A program made the position numbers and the translations under genes. Below, piece after piece: positions 1-3,757 of a stretch of 5,434 nucleotides of DNA (position 1 is its first letter; each line of letters starts with the position of its first letter). Source of the DNA: Propionibacteriaceae bacterium (GTDB lineage Bacteria > Actinomycetota > Actinomycetes > Propionibacteriales > Propionibacteriaceae); contig JAUMYR010000162.1 of NCBI GenBank assembly GCA_030528545.1, positions 1 to 5,434 on the forward strand, read 5' to 3'. The notes beneath the pieces were generated by a model. The model was given only the letters and a program-made list of their open reading frames with translations. It made no database searches and was not told where the DNA came from.

Positions 1-199
1 GCGACGCCAGCCACTCGATCAGACCGGGCACGGCATTGGCGTCCACGAAGACATCGAGGTCTCCGTGCTCGCGGGTTTGCCGTCCCACCAGCGCATCGAC
101 ACCCCAGCCGCCGTTGACTTGGTAGACGACCTCTCTATCCGCCAGCCAATCGGTGATGACCAAGACCTCGCTCGCCGACGTGGTGGACGCATGAACCAT
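1..199 (-). CDS. Nucleotidyltransferase, aminoglycoside/lincosamide type (5' part only)
   Basis: This reading frame starts at the ATG at 199-197 and stays open to the left edge, giving the first 66 residues; the C-terminal part lies outside the window. The sequence GGWGVDALVGRQTREH (residues 30-45) followed by DLD (47-49) is the signature of the nucleotidyltransferase fold as seen in LinA/LnuA lincosamide and AadB-like 2''-aminoglycoside adenylyltransferases. GG sits in the nucleotide-binding loop, and the two Asp of DLD are the expected metal ligands. Proteins of this family transfer AMP to a drug hydroxyl in the cytoplasm, but many chromosomal members have no tested substrate, so resistance is not shown here. 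A perfect Shine-Dalgarno 8 nt upstream fixes the start. A longer-looking ORF on the same strand (19-267) is in another frame and lacks these motifs. Family call is firm; the substrate is unknown. Confidence 0.85.
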   Translation of the reverse strand, partial: MVHASTTSASEVLVITDWLADREVVYQVNGGWGVDALVGRQTREHGDLDVFVDANAVPGLIEWLAS

Positions 200-207
200 A
201 TGAGGCA

Positions 208-213
208 CCTCCT
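208..213 (-). promoter_or_regulatory. Ribosome binding site of the nucleotidyltransferase gene
   Basis: On the minus strand this reads AGGAGG, with 8 nt (GTGCCTCA... side) before the ATG at 199. It is a full anti-16S match and settles both the start codon and the reading frame. It contrasts with the antitoxin and receptor genes in this window, which lack such a site. Confidence 0.85.
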
Positions 214-234
214 ACCCTCGGGCTGTGATGACAC

Positions 235-252
235 GGCCGGGTATCCCAGGCC
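235..252. repeat. Imperfect palindrome upstream of the nucleotidyltransferase gene
   Basis: The 18 bp GGCCGGGTATCCCAGGCC has GGCC arms and inner GG/CC pairs around a central AT, with two mismatched pairs. It lies 36-53 bp upstream of the nucleotidyltransferase start, close to where a promoter would be expected, so it could be an operator. On the minus strand TTGAGC precedes it, but no convincing -10 hexamer is seen. Its function is inferred from position only. Confidence 0.25.
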
Positions 253-460
253 GTTCATCCCGCTCAACCAGCGACGGATTAGTGAATCCTCCTAAACATC
301 TTGATATGGGGCAAAGCATCGCACGCGCAGCACGCTGAGAGCCAGACCGCGATTCCCCAGACCCTCAGTGAACAAAGGGCCGTCTCTGTTCCCCATGCCA
401 CCCCTGAGCGGACGCCGCAGCACCTCCCGATGCTTACCACCGGGACGCGACCCTGCCGCA
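253..460. other. Intergenic stretch with no recognisable gene
   Basis: I see no motif-bearing frame, RNA gene or repeat array here. Short open frames exist on both strands, but their translations are low in hydrophobic periodicity and rich in residues typical of GC-rich antisense reading. This may be decayed sequence between the nucleotidyltransferase and the small relic at 461-653. Confidence 0.5.
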
Positions 461-653
461 TCAGTCGACCATGTCGGCGAGGACTAGCCAGGTTTTGCAG
501 TCCTGCAGCGTGGTAGCACAGAAACCCCGCTTGCCCCAGTAGGTGAATGACTCATCCGAGCCGTGCGCCTCCTCCCCGGACCGGTTTCCCGAGGATGGCC
601 AGCGCCAGGTTGCGGCCGCCGCCGTCTCCACCGTGATACGCCCCGCTCCTCAT
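461..653 (-). pseudogene. Small unassigned coding-like relic, apparently frameshifted at a G4 run
   Basis: The frame ending at the TGA at 463-461 encodes a C-terminus containing SDESFTYWGKRGFC (with CATTLQDCKTW and LVLADMVD after it). Most third positions are G or C (roughly 80%), as in real genes of this region. The frame has no ATG; its only candidate start is the GTG at 631, whose nearest SD-like GAGGAG is too far away at 14 nt. A neighbouring frame starts at the ATG at 653 and reads protein-like through NLALAILGKPVR before running into a stop. Removing one G from the GGGG run near 577 would join the two into a single protein of about 60 residues. I do not recognise the family. It lies downstream of vapC on the same strand. 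It could instead be a short functional gene using the GTG start. Confidence 0.3.
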
Positions 654-736
654 CTATCGCCCGTCCATCCCTAGCAGACACAGAAGAGCTGAGCCGCATC
701 CGCCCGGGACCGACGCCTAGGCCCCTGCGGCCCTCA

Positions 737-1162
737 TCACAGGGCGCGCCGCCAGGTGAGCCCGGGGAACCGGGCGAATCCCGCGTCCGTGGTGATAAAG
801 GTGGCGCCAGCCTCGATGGCCATGGCCGCCAGATAGGCGTCAGGCACCACGTTGCCGCGCGCCCCAAGAGTCCGGCACAGGCTCTCGAAGATGCGCCAAT
901 GCTCCCGCCCTGGGCGGACGCAGACCGCCGACGGGGCGCTCAGCACCGTCTGGCAGAAGTCCAGCGCCACCTGCGGCGGAGTCGGCTCGCGGTAGACCCG
1001 GTGGTTCGTCACGATCCGCAGAAAACCCGACAAGACCAGCTCGGATACGCCGAAGGGTTCGTCGGCGGTCAGCGCGGCCGTGAGCCACGCATGGTGTTCC
1101 GCGAACCGCGGGGACTCCGGCCGGTGCGCGTAGATGAACAGGTTGACGTCAGCGAGCAGCAT
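737..1162 (-). CDS. vapC: VapC-type PIN-domain toxin ribonuclease
   Basis: This 141-residue protein is the toxin of a type II toxin-antitoxin pair: a Mg-dependent RNase, expected to cleave tRNA or rRNA when freed from VapB. All four PIN acidic positions are visible: D5 in ADVNLFIYAH, E41 in VSELVLSGFL, D108 in VVPDAYLAAMA and D126 in FITTDAGF. The late segment GFARFPGLTW (128-137) is typical of the mycobacterial-type PIN family (TIGR00028-like). The start chosen is the ATG at 1162-1160, directly before the first catalytic strand; the open frame extends 15 codons further upstream, but those codons overlap vapB and add only an Arg/Thr-rich tail. The gene overlaps the end of vapB by 14 nt, implying translational coupling in one operon. 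It appears intact. The symbol is a family name; which RNA it cuts cannot be read from sequence. Confidence 0.93.
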   Translation of the reverse strand: MLLADVNLFIYAHRPESPRFAEHHAWLTAALTADEPFGVSELVLSGFLRIVTNHRVYREPTPPQVALDFCQTVLSAPSAVCVRPGREHWRIFESLCRTLGARGNVVPDAYLAAMAIEAGATFITTDAGFARFPGLTWRRAL

Positions 1163-1397
1163 GGTCGTCCTCGTCAAGAAGCGCTGCGAGGGCATCCTTG
1201 TCCTCAAGGTCGACGCCCGGTCTCAGCCCGCTGCCGCCGAAGGTGGGCAGGGTGACCTCGCGGCGTGGCCCGGCCTGCTCGGCGAGCAAGACCCGCAGGG
1301 CGTCGGAAACAACCTCGCTCAGGGTCCTTCCCTGACGGGCCGCCCGCTCCTTGGCCCGGCGCAGCAGTTCATCGTCCAGATTCACCGTGGTGCGCAT
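1149..1397 (-). CDS. vapB: VapB-type ribbon-helix-helix antitoxin
   Basis: This 82-residue protein is the cognate antitoxin. Residues 1-40 form a classic ribbon-helix-helix DNA-binding domain: the strand MRTTVNLDDEL, then two helices (RRAKERAARQG and LSEVVSDALRVLLAE). The C-terminal part, with GGSGLRPGVDLED (54-66) and an acidic end, matches the segment by which such VapB proteins block the PIN active site. It should bind its own promoter as a dimer and repress the operon, more strongly when complexed with VapC. There is no Shine-Dalgarno sequence; a TAAGAT hexamer 6 nt upstream of the ATG suggests a leaderless transcript. The first gene of the vapBC operon, it is divergent from the metal-receptor gene at 1615. 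Confidence 0.93.
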   Translation of the reverse strand: MRTTVNLDDELLRRAKERAARQGRTLSEVVSDALRVLLAEQAGPRREVTLPTFGGSGLRPGVDLEDKDALAALLDEDDHAAR

Positions 1398-1400
1398 GAT

Positions 1401-1433
1401 CGCATCTTATCGTCACTAGCCCGCATCAAGATG
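1401..1433. repeat. Repeats overlapping the vapBC promoter (candidate VapB operator)
   Basis: Two CGCATC copies (1401-1406 and 1422-1427) stand exactly 21 bp apart, two turns of the helix. In addition CATCTT (1403-1408) and AAGATG (1428-1433) form an inverted repeat, and one arm overlaps the proposed -10 TAAGAT. Paired sites on one face of the DNA are what ribbon-helix-helix antitoxins usually bind. That this is the operator is inferred from position and geometry. Confidence 0.45.
1404..1409 (-). promoter_or_regulatory. Putative -10 element of vapBC (leaderless)
   Basis: The minus strand reads TAAGAT, matching the TANNNT -10 pattern, with 6 nt (GCGATC) before the vapB ATG. Transcription would then begin at or next to the start codon. 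The best -35-like hexamer, TTGATG, is only 14 nt further upstream, so the -35 assignment is weak. No ribosome binding site is present, which supports the leaderless reading. Confidence 0.5.
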
Positions 1434-1560
1434 TACTCTGTTTCGCCGCGACCGCCAGCGCAAGGCCGGACGGCAGCCGTGGACGATGAACGCCACAGCT
1501 AAGCCTCGCTTCAAGGATCGGGCCCGTGAGTGCCGTTGCCGCCTGGGTGATGACTGGGCA

Positions 1561-1590
1561 CCGGGGCCGGGCAGCGCGCTGCCGCCCCGG
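1561..1590. repeat. GC-rich palindrome/hairpin upstream of the metal-receptor gene
   Basis: The core GGCAGCGCGCTGCC (1570-1583) is a perfect 14-bp palindrome. It is flanked by CCGGGGC (1561-1567) and GCCCCGG (1584-1590), which also pair, leaving a 2-nt CG bulge on the left. As RNA it would form a stem of about 12 pairs with a 4-nt loop. No T-run follows, so it is not a standard terminator. It ends 24 bp before the receptor start, where it could be a protein-binding operator or, if transcripts start upstream, a 5' leader hairpin. Confidence 0.5.
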
Positions 1591-1602
1591 CGGTGAGTCG
1601 AG

Positions 1603-1608
1603 CAGAAT
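1603..1608 (+). promoter_or_regulatory. Putative -10 element of the receptor gene (leaderless)
   Basis: CAGAAT lies 6 nt before the ATG at 1615 and fits TANNNT at all but the first base. No ribosome binding site is present between it and the start codon. No good -35 hexamer is seen, because the palindrome occupies that position. Weak alone, it gains support from the same 6-nt geometry at both antitoxin genes. Confidence 0.35.
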
Positions 1609-1614
1609 GGCTCT

Positions 1615-2358
1615 ATGCGTGACGATCTCGGCGCCGAAGTCCCGATCCGCTGCCCGGAGCGGGTGGTCTCGCTCGTCCCGTCGCTGACCGAGGCCATCGC
1701 GGCGACGGTGCCGGGCGTGCTGGTCGGGGCCACCGACTGGTGCACCCACCCACCCGGACTTGGGGTCGCGCGTGTGCGCGGCCCAAAGAATCCCGACCGT
1801 GGGCTCATCGCCGCGCTCAGTCCGGACCTGGTCATCGCGAACCAGGAAGAGAACCGCCGCCACGACATCGAGCGCCTCCGGGAGGCCGGGGTCCCGGTAT
1901 GGGTGACCCGGATCGACAGCATCGCCCAAGGGCTGGACAGCCTCGCCCGCCTGTTCGGCGAGGTCTTTGCGCTGCCCCGGGTCGGCTGGCTCGACCAGGC
2001 CCGGGAGGTCTGGGCCGCGCCCCCGCGGCTGAGCGGACGGGTCGCCGTCCCGGTCTGGCGGGACCCCTGGATCTGGGTGGGCCAGGCCACCTACCCCCAC
2101 GACCTCCTGCGCCGCCTGGGACTGACCAACGTCGTTGACGGCGAGCGCTATCCGCATCTTGGCCTCCCCGCGGTCGTCGGACAGCGCCCCGACCTGGTCC
2201 TGTTACCGGACGAGCCCTACCCCTTCACGGCCACCGACGGCCCCGACGCGCGATCCCCTTCGGTGCTGGTCTCCGGCCGGTCCCTGTTCTGGTACGGCCC
2301 AGCCATGGTCGAGACCCGCCCATCCTTAGAAGCACTGCTGGAGCAGCATCTCCCCTAG
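1615..2358 (+). CDS. Helical-backbone metal receptor (BtuF/FepB-like fold), no signal peptide
   Basis: This 247-residue protein has the fold of class III ABC substrate-binding proteins (PF01497), which bind cobalamin, heme or ferric siderophores. Visible landmarks are RVVSLVPSLTEAI (16-28), the opening strand-helix of the fold; GATDWCTHPPG (38-48); GPKNPD (56-61); SPDLVIANQEENR (69-81), the usual 'PDLV' strand; and WRDPWIW (148-154) with a following TYPHDLLRRLG helix opening the second lobe. The start has no hydrophobic leader and no lipobox Cys, so the protein is probably cytoplasmic, unlike BtuF. Similar leaderless-protein versions are, to my knowledge, common in actinobacteria without an adjacent transporter. 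No permease or ATPase gene is present here. Ligand unknown. Third codon positions are very GC-rich, suggesting resident rather than recently acquired sequence. The ATG lacks a ribosome binding site. Confidence 0.85.
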   Translation: MRDDLGAEVPIRCPERVVSLVPSLTEAIAATVPGVLVGATDWCTHPPGLGVARVRGPKNPDRGLIAALSPDLVIANQEENRRHDIERLREAGVPVWVTRIDSIAQGLDSLARLFGEVFALPRVGWLDQAREVWAAPPRLSGRVAVPVWRDPWIWVGQATYPHDLLRRLGLTNVVDGERYPHLGLPAVVGQRPDLVLLPDEPYPFTATDGPDARSPSVLVSGRSLFWYGPAMVETRPSLEALLEQHLP

Positions 2359-2622
2359 CGGCCTGGGCGGACGGGTGAGCCCCCGGTGCCTGACATGGCG
2401 TGACGACGTCGCGAGCCTTCGAAAAGAGGTCGCGATCCTCACAACTACCTGGAGGGTGGACAGCCTGCTCTCCTAGCGGTGCTCGTCCCGTTCCACCTGC
2501 AGGACCTACGTGGCTGCGCTATCCCCGGTCAGTGGCACGGCCGTGGGTAGGCCCCATCCGGCTACCACGCGCCCCGGCCCCCGATGTGGAACTATCAGGG
2601 TGCCTCCGTGCAGCACGAGCAG
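2359..2622. other. Intergenic region between the receptor gene and the second toxin-antitoxin pair
   Basis: About 260 bp without a supportable gene; an open frame at 2400-2651 gives an Arg/Pro/Ser-rich translation with no motif and overlaps the antitoxin in another frame. The only structure I see is a 7-bp direct repeat GTCGCGA at 2408-2414 and 2429-2435. No clear terminator follows the receptor stop codon. Confidence 0.5.
2408..2435. repeat. Direct repeat GTCGCGA with 21-bp spacing
   Basis: GTCGCGA occurs at 2408-2414 and 2429-2435, a period of 21 bp, and each copy contains the palindrome TCGCGA. Two copies on the same helix face could bind a dimeric regulator. It lies 200 bp upstream of the AbrB-type antitoxin gene, too far to assign to that promoter. 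It may be chance in GC-rich DNA. Confidence 0.25.
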
Positions 2623-2628
2623 TACTTT
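2623..2628 (+). promoter_or_regulatory. Putative -10 element of the second toxin-antitoxin operon (leaderless)
   Basis: TACTTT fits TANNNT fully and ends 6 nt (GGAGTC) before the ATG at 2635. The GGAG within that spacer is only 2 nt from the ATG, too close to act as a normal ribosome binding site. A leaderless transcript is therefore the simpler reading. No clear -35 hexamer is seen 16-18 nt upstream. Confidence 0.45.
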
Positions 2629-2634
2629 GGAGTC

Positions 2635-2886
2635 ATGAGCGCCACGTTTGAGCTTCGCGTGGAAGACCGGCGCAGGATGGTGCTGCCTGCGGCACTCCTG
2701 AGGGAACTGGGCCTGCGACAGGGGGACGTGCTCTCAGTCACCCTTGAGGGCGGCCAGCTCGTCGCGTCCACACCCCGTGCGGCCCTGGATCGGGTGCAGG
2801 AACGGGTCTGCGGAACCGGGGCCGTCGAGGAACTCCTTGCGGACCGCCGTCGACAAACCCAGGCCGAGCAGTGCCGGTGGTCCTAG
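2635..2886 (+). CDS. AbrB/SpoVT-type antitoxin of a VapBC pair
   Basis: This 83-residue protein carries a SpoVT-AbrB swapped-hairpin DNA-binding domain at about residues 4-47: FELRVEDRRRMVLPAALL, then ELGLRQGDVLSV and EGGQLVAST. The 'R-MVLPA--LRELGLRQGD' pattern is typical of MazE/VapB antitoxins of this class. The C-terminal tail (residues 50-83) is charged and helical, as expected for the toxin-neutralising part. It should repress its own promoter and inhibit the PIN toxin encoded immediately downstream. The start at the ATG at 2635 puts the domain at the N-terminus; an in-frame ATG at 2584 adds 17 residues unlike the family and has no better translation signal. The end overlaps the toxin gene by 16 nt. 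It is unrelated in fold to the ribbon-helix-helix VapB at 1149-1397, so the two modules are not recent duplicates. Confidence 0.88.
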   Translation: MSATFELRVEDRRRMVLPAALLRELGLRQGDVLSVTLEGGQLVASTPRAALDRVQERVCGTGAVEELLADRRRQTQAEQCRWS

Positions 2887-3200
2887 ACGCCTCGGCCCTG
2901 CTGGCCTGGTTCGGCGGCGAACCAGGCGCCGAAGAGGTCGAACAGCACACGCCTTGCTGCTGTAGCACCGCGAACTGGGTCGAGGTCGTTCAGAAAGTCG
3001 CTGTCCGAGGGGTTGGGCTGGGTGACATCCGTTCGGCGGTCTCACTGCTAGGACTAGTCCTCGAACCTGTAACCGCCGAGGACGCCGAAACGGCCGCAAT
3101 ACTGTGGCAGGACCACCCCACGCTGAGCCTGGAAGACCGGCTCTGTCTCACCCTCGGCCACCGCCTCGCCGTTCCGATCCTGACCGCCGACCGCGCCTAG
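2871..3200 (+). CDS. vapC: VapC-type PIN-domain toxin, truncated by an amber codon
   Basis: The 109-residue frame starts at the GTG at 2871 inside the end of the antitoxin gene. PIN-domain landmarks are intact: D6 in VVLDASALLAWF, E38 in NWVEVVQK, D89 in LSLEDRLCLTLG and D107 in PILTADRA, so all four predicted metal ligands remain. Homologues of this class normally read TADRAW and continue 10-20 residues to a final strand. Here the codon after A109 is TAG (3198-3200), one G-to-A change from TGG (Trp). The same frame continues GNQPPVIQIH to a TGA at 3231-3233, and the last residues look like that missing strand. The full-length form would be 120 residues. Loss of the last strand probably destabilises the RNase; partial activity or readthrough cannot be excluded. 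Toxin family call is firm; activity is uncertain. Confidence 0.87.
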   Translation: MPVVLDASALLAWFGGEPGAEEVEQHTPCCCSTANWVEVVQKVAVRGVGLGDIRSAVSLLGLVLEPVTAEDAETAAILWQDHPTLSLEDRLCLTLGHRLAVPILTADRA

Positions 3201-3233
3201 GGTAATCAGCCTCCGGTCATCCAGATCCACTGA
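3201..3233 (+). pseudogene. Former C-terminal end of the second VapC, past the amber codon
   Basis: Ten codons in the same frame as the toxin (GNQPPVIQIH) run from the TAG to a TGA. The Val-Ile-Gln-Ile stretch resembles the closing strand of VapC proteins, which often end in V-LIR or a similar sequence. An inverted repeat CCGGTCA (3213-3219) with TGACCCGG (3231-3238, one bulged base) overlaps this end and could be a transcription terminator, although no T-run follows. Confidence 0.55.
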
Positions 3234-3238
3234 CCCGG

Positions 3239-3256
3239 CCAAGTGAGGTCACTGGG
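3239..3256. repeat. Inverted repeat CCAAGTGA-GG-TCACTGGG
   Basis: Eight-base arms with one mismatched pair surround a 2-bp centre. The near-absence of a loop suggests a DNA-binding site rather than an RNA hairpin. It stands 34 bp upstream of the small ORF at 3290 and at the junction between the toxin operon and the recombinase remnant, so an operator or an old recombination site are both possible. Confidence 0.3.
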
Positions 3257-3289
3257 TATTGCTGACCGGTGTGAGGGTTCCCTAAAGCC

Positions 3290-3451
3290 ATGGCAAGGGG
3301 TCGGCCATGGAGTTGGTTGGTGGACGCCGGTGGGCTCAGCCCGAACACGTGGAAGCGGTTGGAACGGCTGAGCACCGCGTGGGAGCAGGCGAAACCGGGC
3401 ATCGGAAGAGAGCGTCACGAGCGGCGGAACCCGAGCCTGGGGTGGTGTTGA
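3290..3451 (+). CDS. Small unassigned ORF (53 residues)
   Basis: Starting at the ATG at 3290, this frame encodes a basic, Trp-rich peptide: MARGRPWSWLVDAGG, then LSPNTWKRLERLSTAWEQA, GIGRERHERRNPS and a C-terminal GWC. The spacing of Leu, Trp and Arg in residues 16-34 would suit a helix, possibly DNA-binding, but I do not recognise the family. The translation looks more protein-like than the longer overlapping frame at 3307-3600, whose first half is Arg/Ala/Glu-rich without pattern. GAGGG lies 12 nt upstream of the ATG, rather far for a ribosome binding site. It directly precedes the broken recombinase end, so it may be the N-terminal remnant of the same or another decayed mobile-element gene. 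Confidence 0.35.
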   Translation: MARGRPWSWLVDAGGLSPNTWKRLERLSTAWEQAKPGIGRERHERRNPSLGWC

Positions 3452-3456
3452 ACCCA

Positions 3457-3600
3457 ACGAAACGGTCTCGAACACAACTCACCGAGGCAAAAGTGGACGC
3501 GATCCGAAACGCACGCACGGCGAGAGTGTCACCTCGACCTGCCGCCGGTTCGACGTCCACCGAATGGACCGTGTGGACGCATACCAAGGATCTGCTGTGA
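3457..3600 (+). pseudogene. Recombinase-type helix-turn-helix remnant with two compensating frameshifts
   Basis: Reading one frame up to 3519 gives TKRSRTQLTEAKVDAIRNART. A second frame from 3519 to 3566 gives GESVTSTCRRFDVHRM. The first frame again from 3568 gives TVWTHTKDLL and a TGA. Joined, this is the C-terminal helix-turn-helix typical of Hin/resolvase-type serine recombinases ('LT---V--IR---GESV--ICRRF-V-R-TVW'). It requires one base missing near 3519 and one extra G at 3567. No catalytic serine-recombinase domain is seen upstream, so only the DNA-binding tail survives. An alternative is the helix-turn-helix of a transposase. The match is by pattern only. Confidence 0.5.
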
Positions 3601-3696
3601 CGGCTCAGTAGCCCATTTGATTGATGCCCAAGCGAGCCGCCACGCGTCTTGCAGATCAAGGTTTAGGTCTCAACGCCAGCACCCTTGGGCGAGAGA

Positions 3697-3723
3697 GGAC
3701 CTCAGCCAGGTGTCACTGAGGCC
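3697..3723 (+). promoter_or_regulatory. Hairpin in the leader of the endonuclease gene
   Basis: CCTCAG (3700-3705) pairs with CTGAGG (3716-3721), and outer GG (3697-3698) with CC (3722-3723) across a bulged A, leaving a 10-nt loop. It lies 35 nt upstream of the proposed GTG start. It could affect translation if transcribed, or bind a regulator as DNA. No promoter could be placed with confidence in 3601-3757. Confidence 0.25.
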
Positions 3724-3744
3724 ACGCAGCTGCCTCTACAACGT

Positions 3745-3750
3745 GGGAGA
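3745..3750 (+). promoter_or_regulatory. Ribosome binding site deciding the GTG start of the endonuclease
   Basis: GGGAGA stands 7 nt before the GTG at 3758, a normal spacing. The upstream in-frame ATG at 3617 has no such site and adds 47 residues rich in Ser, Arg and His that resemble non-coding translation. Confidence 0.6.
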
Positions 3751-3757
3751 CTTGGGC

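Noticed and set aside
19..267. Minus-strand ORF at the left end
   Set aside because: The adjacent frame contains the GGWGVD...DLD nucleotidyltransferase motif and has the AGGAGG at correct spacing; this frame has neither.
563..1255. Long plus-strand open frame (230 codons)
   Set aside because: It is antisense to vapC and vapB, which carry clear family motifs; its translation is Arg/Pro-rich without pattern.
1398..1614. Cobalamin riboswitch in front of the receptor gene
   Set aside because: Looked for because of the BtuF-like fold; no convincing B12 box or matching conserved core is visible, and the promoter appears to lie at the start codon.
1426..2157. Long minus-strand open frames opposite the metal receptor
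   Set aside because: They mirror the high-GC codon structure of the plus-strand gene, and their translations show no domain.
3206..3475. Minus-strand ORF of 89 codons
   Set aside because: No start signal or motif; Pro/Arg/Ser-rich translation typical of an antisense shadow over decayed sequence.
3540..3565. tRNA T-arm-like GGTTCGAC
   Set aside because: The flanking bases do not form a T stem and no acceptor or anticodon arm is found; the stretch is explained by the recombinase remnant.
3617..3757. ATG at 3617 as the start of the endonuclease
   Set aside because: No ribosome binding site, and the extra 47 residues are unlike a protein domain; the GTG at 3758 has GGGAGA 7 nt upstream.
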